NCBI GenBank assembly: GCA_024653485.1
Contig: JANLFY010000005.1
Location: 124,001-188,000, forward strand
Source: Bacillota bacterium
GTDB lineage: Bacteria > Bacillota > SHA-98 > UBA4971
Length of the DNA stretch: 64,000 nt
Reading direction: 5' to 3'
Shown piece after piece: positions 1 through 8,150 of this stretch; positions within the stretch are counted from its first letter, which is position 1, and the number at the start of each line of letters is the position of its first letter. The position numbers were made by a program, and so were the translations under genes. The notes beneath the pieces were generated by a model. The model worked only from the letters and a program-made list of their open reading frames with translations, searched no databases and was not told the DNA's origin.

Positions 1-1181
1 ATCACGGGGCGCCAGAAGCGTTCCACGAGACGCGAGGCGACCACTCCGATCACGCCCGGATGCCAGCCTTCGCCCGCCAAGACTATCACGGCGTCCTCCG
101 CTTCGCCGTCCTCAGAGGTCTTCACCATTGATGCGGCCTCGTCCAGTATGGCCTGCTCCAAGGACTGCCTTTCCTGATTCGCCTTGTCCAGGATTGACGC
201 GATGCGCTCCGCGTCGTCCGGAGAGGCGGCGGTGAGCAGGTCCACACAAAGCGAAGCGTCTCCAAGCCTCCCCGCGGCGTTCAGCCGTGGGCCAAGGAAG
301 AAGCCCACGGCGGCGGCCCCGATCTCTCGTCCCGTCAGGCCCGACACCTGGATGAGCGCCTGAATGCCCGGGTTGGGAGCGGTGCTCAGCCTGGCAAGGC
401 CGTGCTTTACAAGGATCCTGTTCTCGCCGGTCAGGGGGGCCACGTCCGCTATCGTGCCCAACGCCACGAGTTCGAGCAGCTCGTCAGAGGGCACGGGCGC
501 GTCAAGGGTGCCCGCGTGAGCCCTCAGGAGCGCCGAGGCCAGCTTGTAGGCGACGCCCACCCCGGCGAGGTCAGGGAACGCGTAGGTCTGGTCCCTTCTC
601 TTGGGGTTCACCAGCGCGTGAGCCCTCGGGAGCACGTGGGAGGGCTCGTGATGGTCGGTGACAATTACGTCGATTCCCCGCTTTGCAGCGAGGTTCACCT
701 CCTCCACCGCTGTGATGCCGCAGTCCACGGTGATGATGAGGGATACGCCGGCGGACGCCGCTCTCTCTACAGCCTCCAGATTCAGCCCGTATCCTTCATG
801 GAGTCTCCCGGGGATGTAGTAATCCACGTTGGCGCCGAGAGTCCTCAACACGTCCAGCAAGACGCACGTGGACGTGATGCCGTCCACATCGTAATCGCCG
901 TAAATCCGGATCCGCTCACCGTTCCTCAGAGCGCGAAGCACCCTGACCACCGCCAGTTCCATGTCCGGCAGGAGGAACGGATCCAAGAGATCCCCCATGT
1001 CCGCCCTCAGGAATTCCTGGGCAGCCGAGGGGCTGGCGTAACCCCGAAGCAGCATTACCCTGGCCACGAGCAGCGGAATCCGGAGCTCCCTTGCAAGCGC
1101 CTTGCTCGTCTCTTCAGAGTCTCTAGAAAGACCCGCGACGCTCCATACGCGACCTGCCAATGCCATCTTCCTCCACATCAT
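1..1181 (-). CDS. recJ: Single-stranded-DNA exonuclease RecJ, C-terminus missing at window edge
   Basis: RecJ degrades single-stranded DNA 5' to 3' in recombination and repair. The reading frame shows the DHH phosphoesterase signature: a DYDVDGITS block about 85 residues from the start, then TVDCGI, then DHHEPSHVLP. A DHHA1-type region follows, including VGFFLGPRLNAAGRLGD. The gene runs off the left edge, so its 3' end is not seen. ATG 1181 is preferred because the N-terminus then matches the family; ATG 1166 and an upstream GTG are alternatives, and none has a strong ribosome site. A TATAAT-like hexamer lies at 1306-1311, next to the terminator of the gene before it. Confidence 0.93.
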   Translation of the reverse strand, partial: MMWRKMALAGRVWSVAGLSRDSEETSKALARELRIPLLVARVMLLRGYASPSAAQEFLRADMGDLLDPFLLPDMELAVVRVLRALRNGERIRIYGDYDVDGITSTCVLLDVLRTLGANVDYYIPGRLHEGYGLNLEAVERAASAGVSLIITVDCGITAVEEVNLAAKRGIDVIVTDHHEPSHVLPRAHALVNPKRRDQTYAFPDLAGVGVAYKLASALLRAHAGTLDAPVPSDELLELVALGTIADVAPLTGENRILVKHGLARLSTAPNPGIQALIQVSGLTGREIGAAAVGFFLGPRLNAAGRLGDASLCVDLLTAASPDDAERIASILDKANQERQSLEQAILDEAASMVKTSEDGEAEDAVIVLAGEGWHPGVIGVVASRLVERFWRPV

Positions 1182-1310
1182 CTCGCGCCGCCGCTCTCCG
1201 GCCCGCTGCGGTCGGCTCTTGGAGCGCTCGGCAGTCTTCCACGGCCATCCGCGAGGAGCTGCCACGCTAAGCCGGACTTGCCCACCGATTACGCCCACCT
1301 ACTGCATTAT

Positions 1311-1352
1311 AAGCAAGAAAGGCACTTCCTGGCTAGTCCAGGGCAGTGCCTT
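1311..1352 (-). terminator. Rho-independent terminator after the LapA-like gene
   Basis: Read on the minus strand, AAGGCACT and CCTGG pair with CCAGG and AGTGCCTT around a short loop, followed by a T-rich tail (TTTCTTGCTT). It lies about 95 bases after the stop of the LapA-like gene and before recJ, so recJ probably has its own promoter. Confidence 0.75.
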
Positions 1353-1448
1353 CTGTGCGGCGACACGAGTCCTTCGGTTGGTGGCATCGCCCCCGGCTCG
1401 CTGAGGTGGGGTCTCGTCCGGGTGCGGTTTCACTCCCGTCGCATACTC

Positions 1449-1961
1449 TCAGGCGCCGGATTTCCGTTCAACGTGGTCGGCTGCGTGGCTTGCCAGCGCG
1501 TCGGGCTCGGCTCCGACCCCAGGGTCGACGCCTCCCTGGGGCGGCGGAAGAACCTCCATAACCTGTGTAGCCTCCAGTTCGACTTCGAGATCCTCCATCC
1601 GCTTCCTGGCGCTCTCTAGCTCATGCGTTCTCGCGCGCACCTCGTTCTCCAGTCTCGCGACCTCGTCTTCCAAGTTCGCGGCCTTGCCTCTAGTCGTCTC
1701 GAGTTCGTGAGTAAGCCGCTCGGCCCTTCCGCGGAGCGACCTCAGACTGAGCCTGAGGCCGATTTCTCGCACGGCGCCCAGTAGAGCGATGACCAAGGCT
1801 CCAGCAGCGGCGGAACCGAGAATGACGAGCGCGAGAGAAACATCGGTAAGGCGCCACCTGAGGAACGTGACTGTAACCGGCATGGAGTTCTGGATGGCGA
1901 ACACCGCTACGAGGAGAGCAAACGCAAGTCCGATGACCGTTACTACCTGCAAAGAGCTCAT
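1449..1961 (-). CDS. LapA-domain membrane protein with cytoplasmic coiled coil
   Basis: This small membrane protein resembles the LapA/DUF1049 family. The first 60 residues hold two hydrophobic segments separated by the family's typical N-S-x-P-V-x-V stretch. A long heptad-like coiled coil rich in Glu, Arg and Leu follows, and the tail is disordered. LapA in Proteobacteria takes part in lipopolysaccharide assembly; that role cannot be carried over to a Gram-positive lineage, so the function here is unknown. ATG 1961 puts the first membrane helix at the N-terminus. A GTG at 2036, overlapping the stop of the VWA gene, would add 25 polar residues. It is the last gene of the AAA-VWA-LapA run, closed by the terminator at 1311-1352. 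Confidence 0.72.
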   Translation of the reverse strand: MSSLQVVTVIGLAFALLVAVFAIQNSMPVTVTFLRWRLTDVSLALVILGSAAAGALVIALLGAVREIGLRLSLRSLRGRAERLTHELETTRGKAANLEDEVARLENEVRARTHELESARKRMEDLEVELEATQVMEVLPPPQGGVDPGVGAEPDALASHAADHVERKSGA

Positions 1962-2025
1962 CTCCCGCGCCGAAGCAGGCGACCGACCCGAAAGGGGGTT
2001 CATTCGCTTGGCGGATCTTGTTGGG

Positions 2026-3867
2026 CTATTCGGCACGGAAAGGTGAGAATCCTCCCTTCGCGCTTTCTTTCCTGCCGTACCTGACCAGGCTTATGAGGAC
2101 GTCCTTATCGAATTCGTCGACCACGTACAGCTTGCCGCCCGCCGTGTCCACGAGCTTCCTGAGGAAGTCCCTGTTCGGCTGGAGTCCAACGCACATGAAC
2201 GGCACCTTGTCCTCTGCTATGCGTTTCGCCGCGGTGAGAGCGTCCCGTGCGGGATCCGCGGTCCAGCGGTTCATCGTGGGTATTCCATCGGTGATCAAGA
2301 CCAGGAGCACGTCCTTGAGCTTCTTCGACCGGATGAAGTCCAGCGCCTCCGTGATTCCGGCGGCAAGCGGTGTGAGGCCCGCGGGTTCGATGCGCCGAAC
2401 CCCTTCCTCAATGACCTTCCTGCTCCTCGTGGAGGCTATCTGGAGTCGAACGTCCCGTTCTTGAAAGGTGAGGACCGTCACCTTCACCTGACACGCGGTA
2501 GCGAGATGACGAATGAGGTACTTGGCCGCGCGGATCCGCCTTCCGACCATGCTGGCGCTTGCGTCGATGAGCAAGCAGACTTCAGGCGGCCTGGCAGGGC
2601 GCTTTCGGTACAGTCTTATGTCTTCACGCGTGAGGCGCGGCGCAAGAGTAGGCGCAATGGCGTTCTCCCCGGCGCTGGAGGAGGAAGACTGTCTGGAACA
2701 GCCCCTTTCGAGGTGTTCCCTGGAGAGCGCGGCAAGCACGGTCTCGGGCACCGCGATCTCGTCGCACCATTCTCCCTCCTTCGGCGCTCTCACGCTCTTC
2801 GACACCTTGGGCCTCTCGTGGTTGGCCTTCCGTCCAAAACGCCCTTCCTCGTGCCGGGGAATCCGCGGCACAAGCGGCATCTTCCTTATGAGTCTCCTTA
2901 TACCCGCCTCGACCTCCGATGCACACGTCGCAAGAATGTCACGCACCTCCCTCCCTTTCGCGGTGAGCGTGAGCTGCCCGCGCTCACGAGCCACAAGGTC
3001 GAAGGCGGACAGGCGTTCGAGGACCTCGTCGAGATCACCGGTATCAGATCGAATGTCCGGCGGGATGGCGCCCGACGCAGGAAGAAGGTCGAGAAGACGC
3101 GCCATGTTCGCCCTTCCCCCGAATTCCTCGGCCATGCAGGACACCGCCTCAATCCTCGCCTCCCGAGGCAGCCTCTCCCAATCTTGACCATGACCCGCGG
3201 TCCCCGACTCGTTGAGGTAGGAATCAAACATGCTAGAGTATGGCGAGAGATCGCTCTTCCCAGTGCCCTCTTGGTGAGTAAGCCTCTCCACCTTTCGGAT
3301 CTCCACGCCCTGCCCGGTTATCTCCTCCTCAAGAGCCAGCACCAAGTAGAACAACGCGAGGAGGCAGTTGTCGGGAAGCATCGCCGCGATGTGCACGTGG
3401 TTGCAGTGAGCCCTGCGCAGCGAGAGCTTCCTTCCGTAATTGAGAGCGCCCCCTATCCTGCCGCCGCCAGTGCCCGTCTGAATGTCCATGAGGTCTATGA
3501 GTTCCCTGGGCTGAGGGAGGAAGAGGCCCCGCGCCCGGTCGAGGAGGAGATCGCCGTAGAATCTATGGACAGCGCGCTTCACGGCTTCAGCTGCCCTGCG
3601 GTGGTCCACCTCAGCGACCTCGTGGAACACATCTATGTGCAGGATCTCATCCTTCCGACGCCTGGCGTAGAATGCCACCCCCGCGTCCTGGTTCACGATG
3701 ACCTTGATCTCTCCCGGATTAGCGGGGTGGATGACATGGACCCGCCTGCTCACGACCGTCGTCTCGCCGACCCTGATGCCCCTTCCCATCCGGAACTCGC
3801 TTTGCATCACTCGGACGAGACGAGGGGCGTCGTATCGAAGGACGGGAATATGGTCGAAGGAGGTCAT
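2026..3867 (-). CDS. VWA-domain protein, Mg-chelatase subunit D-like
   Basis: The C-terminal third is a von Willebrand A domain with a complete MIDAS start, LLIDASASM, and the later TPLAAG and LITDG elements. This arrangement is typical of chelatase D subunits and of VWA partners of MoxR-type ATPases. The N-terminal 350 residues match no domain I can name. The start ATG overlaps the stop of the upstream AAA+ gene (ATGA), so the two are translationally coupled and probably form one complex in which the ATPase remodels the VWA protein or its substrate. No large chelatase subunit (ChlH/CobN type) is present, so the target is unknown. True metal chelation is only one option. Confidence 0.85.
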   Translation of the reverse strand: MTSFDHIPVLRYDAPRLVRVMQSEFRMGRGIRVGETTVVSRRVHVIHPANPGEIKVIVNQDAGVAFYARRRKDEILHIDVFHEVAEVDHRRAAEAVKRAVHRFYGDLLLDRARGLFLPQPRELIDLMDIQTGTGGGRIGGALNYGRKLSLRRAHCNHVHIAAMLPDNCLLALFYLVLALEEEITGQGVEIRKVERLTHQEGTGKSDLSPYSSMFDSYLNESGTAGHGQDWERLPREARIEAVSCMAEEFGGRANMARLLDLLPASGAIPPDIRSDTGDLDEVLERLSAFDLVARERGQLTLTAKGREVRDILATCASEVEAGIRRLIRKMPLVPRIPRHEEGRFGRKANHERPKVSKSVRAPKEGEWCDEIAVPETVLAALSREHLERGCSRQSSSSSAGENAIAPTLAPRLTREDIRLYRKRPARPPEVCLLIDASASMVGRRIRAAKYLIRHLATACQVKVTVLTFQERDVRLQIASTRSRKVIEEGVRRIEPAGLTPLAAGITEALDFIRSKKLKDVLLVLITDGIPTMNRWTADPARDALTAAKRIAEDKVPFMCVGLQPNRDFLRKLVDTAGGKLYVVDEFDKDVLISLVRYGRKESAKGGFSPFRAE

Positions 3868-5375
3868 CGGAGCCTGAGATCCTCCTCCGTGAACACTACC
3901 TCACCGCCGGCCAGTTGAGCAAGGCTTCTAGCTTTCATGGGAGGTGCCACGAGGGGGAAGTCGGTCGGATCGGATATGGCGCTCGCGCGACTCTCGTGGC
4001 TCGTCTCCTGGGGACTCCCGCAATCCGCGCCCCCGCCGCCCGTGGGACCTGCGCCCGCCGCGGACGCCCTAGGGGAGGCCTGGCCCGACCCTGAACGACC
4101 GCCCCCTGTCGGCCCGCCCTTGGGCGCGTCCGGCCTCGTGAAGCCCATGCCCTTCATGAGTCTCTCCCAGAGAGTGTCCGGACGCGAGCCTTGCTCGCCT
4201 ATCGCGGCTCCTAGGTCCCTGTCCTTGTATCGCGCTTCATCTGCGGAAGCGTCCCGCGTTCCTTCGGACGTCTCGTCCTTGGGCGGGTCCACCTCCCGAC
4301 GCCTACCGCACCTGGATTCGTACTCATCGAAGAACTTCCCGATGCTTATGAGAGTGGAGGCGTCCACCCTGTGTCGGAGGGCAAAGGGGAGCACCGTCCT
4401 CACGTCCTCGATGGAAGCGTGCGGTCTCGCGCATAGCGCAGCGCGCACGCGAGCTCCGAGCGAGATGGCCTCCACAGCTCGAAGGCTCTCCATGCCGAAG
4501 CTCACGTACACCTCCGCGAGGAGAGAGGCTAGGTCATCGGGCAGGGTCACGTCGGGCAACGCCGCTGCCCGCCCCAGCATTCTCTCTCTAACCACTTCTA
4601 GACACCTCGACGAAGCCCCGCCCCGTCCAGGGATGGAGGATGGCTGCAGACTGAGCCGGTCCTCGCCGTCGAGGAGGATGCGTTTTACCGTGGATTGGTC
4701 CTGAGGTCTCGCCATGTTCACCGTGAAGTCGAATCTGTCGGAGAGCTGCCTCCGTATGTCCTCCAGCGCGCCGGGCTCCTCGTCGGGATTGCTTGCGGCC
4801 CACACGGCGCACGTGATGGGGATCTCGAACGTGGGCAAGCCGGTTTCCTCCACCTGGAGACGGCCGGGCTTGGTGCCCATGACATCCAAGAGCACGTCCG
4901 TGAGCTCAGGAGAGGTATCGGCGAGCCTGTTGATCTCGTCGATGAAGACGACCCCCCTGTGTGCCCGGGGGAGCACGCCAGGCAGAAGCGCAGCCTCCGG
5001 CATTGAAGGGTCCACGATCCGTGCGAGGTCGATGCTTCCCACCACAGTGCCGATCTTCGCGGCATGAGATATCTCAAGGAAAGGGACGGGCACCTCCTCC
5101 GTTCCTATAGCTTCGATGGCTTCGCGGCAGAGGCCCCGATGCTCGGGGCAGTGAGGGCTCTCGGGGTCGCAGTTGTACGGGCAACCTTTGATCCTCCGCA
5201 TGCTCGGAAGCACATCCCTCATGGCGCGAATGATCGTGGTCTTCCCGGTGCCTCGAAGTCCCTCCACGTGAACGTGGAGGGGCCGCCCGGCAAGGAGCGA
5301 CACGACTGAAGCCTCGAGTGCTTCCATGAGTGGACGATTGCCGTCATGGACGACAAGATCCAGGTATCCCTTCAT
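3864..5375 (-). CDS. MoxR/Mg-chelatase subunit I-like AAA+ ATPase
   Basis: An AAA+ ATPase with Walker A (GLRGTGKTT, about residue 40), Walker B (VVFIDEINRL), a sensor-1 Asn in WAASNPDEE, and an arginine-finger candidate in QLSDRFD. Between Walker A and B is a cysteine cluster (GCPYNC, then two further Cys) like that of ChlI/BchI relatives, suggesting metal or Fe-S binding. The last 150 residues are low-complexity Gly/Ser/Ala and end in a conserved-looking tail. The start at 5375 has GGGAGG eight bases upstream; an upstream start at 5402 is less likely. It leads the operon with the VWA gene. Confidence 0.87.
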   Translation of the reverse strand: MKGYLDLVVHDGNRPLMEALEASVVSLLAGRPLHVHVEGLRGTGKTTIIRAMRDVLPSMRRIKGCPYNCDPESPHCPEHRGLCREAIEAIGTEEVPVPFLEISHAAKIGTVVGSIDLARIVDPSMPEAALLPGVLPRAHRGVVFIDEINRLADTSPELTDVLLDVMGTKPGRLQVEETGLPTFEIPITCAVWAASNPDEEPGALEDIRRQLSDRFDFTVNMARPQDQSTVKRILLDGEDRLSLQPSSIPGRGGASSRCLEVVRERMLGRAAALPDVTLPDDLASLLAEVYVSFGMESLRAVEAISLGARVRAALCARPHASIEDVRTVLPFALRHRVDASTLISIGKFFDEYESRCGRRREVDPPKDETSEGTRDASADEARYKDRDLGAAIGEQGSRPDTLWERLMKGMGFTRPDAPKGGPTGGGRSGSGQASPRASAAGAGPTGGGGADCGSPQETSHESRASAISDPTDFPLVAPPMKARSLAQLAGGEVVFTEEDLRLR

Positions 5376-5678
5376 GACGCGCACCTCCCGCCGTTCCTCC
5401 ACGGTCTACAGGTATTATGGCCGTGCCAAAATGGGTGCATACTGCGGCGTTGGTGCCCCTGTTTCCCAGACGTTCCATCGCCTTACCGCGCAGCCAACCT
5501 CAAGGAAACCCTGCGAAAACCGCGCGCGGTTCCCTCGCGCTCAGGTCCGGTGGTTTCATGATCCTCTTAGCCCGTAGGAACGCAGGATGCTGCCGCAGAC
5601 GCAGGCACGACACTGTGTCGTTGGGAGGGACCTAGCTTGGGAGGGACCTAGCACAGGAGTCTGGCTGCTCGCGTTGGT
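5376..5678. other. Intergenic gap between sigma-54 activator and AAA+ gene
   Basis: No coding sequence is convincing here. It should hold the AAA-VWA promoter. A sigma-54 -24-like element, TTGGCACG on the minus strand (5422-5429), lacks the -12 GC and is not accepted. A perfect tandem duplication sits near the end of the activator gene (5621-5652). Confidence 0.5.
5621..5652. repeat. Tandem duplication of 16 bp
   Basis: TTGGGAGGGACCTAGC occurs twice with no gap (5621-5636 and 5637-5652), just after the stop of the sigma-54 activator gene. It could be a replication-slippage product or a pair of protein sites. It has no coding role. Confidence 0.85.
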
Positions 5679-7217
5679 TCACAGCGGGGCCGGATCGGGA
5701 GCCTGAATCGCTTTCGGGTCTATGCCTAGCTTCTTTAGTCTGTACTGAAGAGTCTGACGTGGGATGCCGAGAGCCCGTGCGGCTTTGGAGATGTTCCCGC
5801 CTGCCTCGATCAAAGCCTTTCTCACGAGGGAGTTCTCCACGTCCGCCACCGCCAGGCGGAAATTCCCCTGGAACTCGAGGGCAACTCGACGAGCGGCGTC
5901 GGCCGCACTCCGACCGGCGGCGGTGGGAATGGCGGTGGGAAGGCTCCTCTCGCCGTCTTTGCGTATCTCAAGGTTTCGGAGGTTATCCGGGAGGTGCTCG
6001 AGCATTATGACGTCCCCGTCGAGGAGGTGCATGGCCCCCTCGACCGCGTGCTCGAGCTCGCGCACGTTTCCTGGCCAGGCGTACGCGAAGAAGATCCTCA
6101 AAACCTCGTCGGAAACCCCTCTCACACTCATCATGAGACGCTCGTTGAGTCTGGCGATGAAGTGGGCGACGAGGAGAGGGATGTCCTCGCGTCTCTCTCG
6201 CAAAGGCGGTATTCCGAAGGAGATCACGTTCAAACGGTAATACAAGTCCTCGCGAAGCACGCCCTGGGCCACAGCGTCGAGCGGAGGCCGGGACATGGCG
6301 GCCATCACGCGGACGTCTATCCTTCGCACCTTCGTGTCGCCGACCCTTCTGACGCACTTCTCCGAAAGCACTCTGAGGAGTTTCGCCTGAAGGCTCGCGG
6401 GCATCGAGTCTATCTCGTCAAGGAAAATGCTTCCTCCATCGGCAAGCTCGAACAGCCCCGGTCTGTCCTGGGCCCCGGTGAAGCTGCCTCTCGTGGTGCC
6501 AAAGAGGATTCCCTCCAGGAGCCCTTCGGGAAACGCCGCGCAGTTCTGGGCGACGAACGGGCCGTGCGCGCGCGGGCTCGCGTTGTGAACAGCCTGCACG
6601 AACAGCTCCTTGCCGGTGCCGGTCTCACCGTACACGAGGACTGATGACGAGCTTGCGGCCGCCCGTGCCGCCCTGCGCTTGAGCTCGAGGATGCTCTCGC
6701 TTTCGCCCACTATGTCCCTGAATGTGTATCGCGCTCCCTCCGACTCTGTCTCACGTCTTCCCTCGCGGCGACCGAACAGCTCTACCTGAAGGTCGACTAT
6801 TCGGTGGGCCATCTCTCTCATGAGGGTGATATTGCGAGAGACTTCCACGGCTCCCACGAGTTTCCCGTCGACTTTTACGGGCAGCGTGGAGTTTAGAGTG
6901 GTTATCTCATCTCCCTTGTAAGTGGTGAATGTCTGCTCCCTGTTGCATATGGGCTGACCTGTTCGCAGAACCTGAAGTAGAGTGCTCGTCTCCCTCGAAA
7001 GAGACGGGAAGACTTCCAGGATGTGCTTGCCCACCACTTCGTCTTCTCTGAGGTTGTCCAGTTGGGCCGCGACCCTGTTGTAGAGAACAGTGACTCCGTT
7101 CCTATCGACAACGTGAATGCCTTCGTCGATGGAATCGAGGATCACGCGCAGATTCTCCAAGAGCTCCCTGGAGCTGCCCTCGTCGCTAGCCCGGTTCGCA
7201 GCCCTCTCGATGTTCAC
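5679..7217 (-). CDS. PAS-domain sigma-54-dependent transcriptional activator
   Basis: An enhancer-binding protein of RocR/BkdR-like layout. An N-terminal PAS domain (about residues 20-140) probably senses a small ligand. The central AAA+ domain carries Walker A (GETGTGKE), the sigma-54 contact loop GSFTGA (a common form of GAFTGA) and Walker B (GGSIFLDEID). The C-terminal Fis-type helix-turn-helix includes GGNISKAARALGIPRQTLQ. It implies a sigma-54 (SigL) gene elsewhere in the genome. Such proteins often control amino-acid catabolism or transport next to them, but the flanking genes here are a chelatase-like pair and a 3D-domain protein, so the target is not evident. The ribosome site at 7217 is weak. 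Confidence 0.93.
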   Translation of the reverse strand: MNIERAANRASDEGSSRELLENLRVILDSIDEGIHVVDRNGVTVLYNRVAAQLDNLREDEVVGKHILEVFPSLSRETSTLLQVLRTGQPICNREQTFTTYKGDEITTLNSTLPVKVDGKLVGAVEVSRNITLMREMAHRIVDLQVELFGRREGRRETESEGARYTFRDIVGESESILELKRRAARAAASSSSVLVYGETGTGKELFVQAVHNASPRAHGPFVAQNCAAFPEGLLEGILFGTTRGSFTGAQDRPGLFELADGGSIFLDEIDSMPASLQAKLLRVLSEKCVRRVGDTKVRRIDVRVMAAMSRPPLDAVAQGVLREDLYYRLNVISFGIPPLRERREDIPLLVAHFIARLNERLMMSVRGVSDEVLRIFFAYAWPGNVRELEHAVEGAMHLLDGDVIMLEHLPDNLRNLEIRKDGERSLPTAIPTAAGRSAADAARRVALEFQGNFRLAVADVENSLVRKALIEAGGNISKAARALGIPRQTLQYRLKKLGIDPKAIQAPDPAPL

Positions 7218-7538
7218 GAAACCACTTCCCGCCCCAGCCAGGCTCCGCCAAGCGAACTCGAGAATCGCTCAGCGACGTAGACACGAAGGAACCGCGGATG
7301 CTCGCACCTCCTGCGCCCACGTTTGGATGCCTCATTTGTACTTCTCCCCAGATAGTGCATTTCCTCCAGGCAAGCGACTGAATACTCGTGCAATGATCAA
7401 GACGTGCACGTATCGTGACGTGCAGGAAACGCTTCAGCGAGTTCCCTGTGTCGTTCGAGAAGGAGCCGGGGATCATATCTGTGAGACGACTTCTTTTACA
7501 GCGTACGGAGGTGTGGACCGCGTAGGAGTGCCGTCCAG
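7218..7538. other. Divergent intergenic region upstream of the sigma-54 activator
   Basis: No gene is visible in these 321 bases. The region separates the minus-strand activator from the plus-strand 3D-domain gene and contains one clear dyad (7405-7424). I saw no well-matched sigma-70 or sigma-54 promoter in it. Confidence 0.5.
7405..7424. promoter_or_regulatory. Operator-like dyad in divergent promoter region
   Basis: TGCACGT and ACGTGCA form a perfect 7-bp inverted repeat with a 6-base centre. It lies between two divergently transcribed genes, about 190 bases before the sigma-54 activator start. It may be a regulator site; no cognate protein can be named. Confidence 0.4.
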
Positions 7539-8042
7539 ATGGTGGCGGGCGGCGTCCAGCGCGAGAAGCCGATGCCCATCTTCAAGAAAATCATTTCGAG
7601 CGCACTGTCCTGGACCATGTCTTTTGCGCTCTGAACCGGAATGATGCTCACGGCCCACCGCCCGGCCTTCGCCGCCGAGGCGGCGGCTCAAGACCCGAAG
7701 CCCTCAGCATATCTCACGACGGAAACGAAGGGTAGGTTGCGCGTGACTGCCACGGCGTACGACAACTGCCCTCTCTGCACCGGCAAGACCAGGGATCACC
7801 CAGCCTTCGGCATCACGAGCTCCGGGCTCACAGCTACACCCTATCGCACCATAGCTGTCGATCCCGAGGTCATCCCCATAGGCACGTGGGTGTACATCGA
7901 CGGTCTTGGCGTATACAGGGCCGAGGACACCGGAGGTGCCATAAGAGGAAACCGCATCGACGTTTTCATGTCCACCCACGACGAGGCACTGGCGTTCGGT
8001 GTCAGGGAGCTCGACGTCTTCTTCCTGGAGGAAACGTTCTGA
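7539..8042 (+). pseudogene. Exported 3D-domain protein with an in-frame TGA in the signal peptide
   Basis: The C-terminal 90 residues form a 3D domain (named for three conserved Asp), as in YabE/YocH-type cell-wall proteins and MltA-like folds: AVDPEVIPIGTWVYI, then AEDTGGAIRGNRIDVFM. The reading frame from ATG 7539 (TAGGAG ten bases upstream) or ATG 7572 gives a typical signal peptide (FKK, then a hydrophobic core), but a TGA stop at 7632-7634 cuts it. The same frame continues through the end of the signal peptide (AFA/AE cleavage) into the intact 3D domain. Restart at ATG 7641 would give a protein without a hydrophobic core. Either the gene is broken, the base is a sequencing error, or restart occurs. 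TGA is an ordinary stop for other genes here. Confidence 0.7.
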
Positions 8043-8046
8043 TCAT

Positions 8047-8091
8047 GAGAGGGTGCCCCGGCCGCGAGTGTCGCAGCCGAGGTACCCTCTC
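8047..8091. terminator. Hairpin between convergent genes
   Basis: GAGAGGGT (8047-8054) pairs with ACCCTCTC (8084-8091), with further GC pairing inside. It lies directly after the 3D-domain gene stop and before the 3' end of the convergent secreted-protein gene, as expected of a two-way terminator. No T-run follows. Confidence 0.45.
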
Positions 8092-8150
8092 GTCGCGTCC
8101 CGGTTCGGACCTCGTGTCGCTTGGACACTGCCGCTGCCGCGGCCATGACC

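Noticed and set aside
402-1619. Long plus-strand open frame over recJ
   Set aside because: It is the antisense shadow of recJ and the LapA-like gene; the minus strand shows the DHH motifs.
5414-5429. Sigma-54 promoter before the AAA+/VWA genes (TTGGCACG on the minus strand)
   Set aside because: The -24 part is perfect but the base pair expected at -12 (GC) reads AT, so the core element is missing.
7539-8042. TGA read as selenocysteine or tryptophan in the 3D-domain gene
   Set aside because: TGA ends many genes in this window (for example at ATGA overlaps), and a selenocysteine in a signal-peptide core is implausible.
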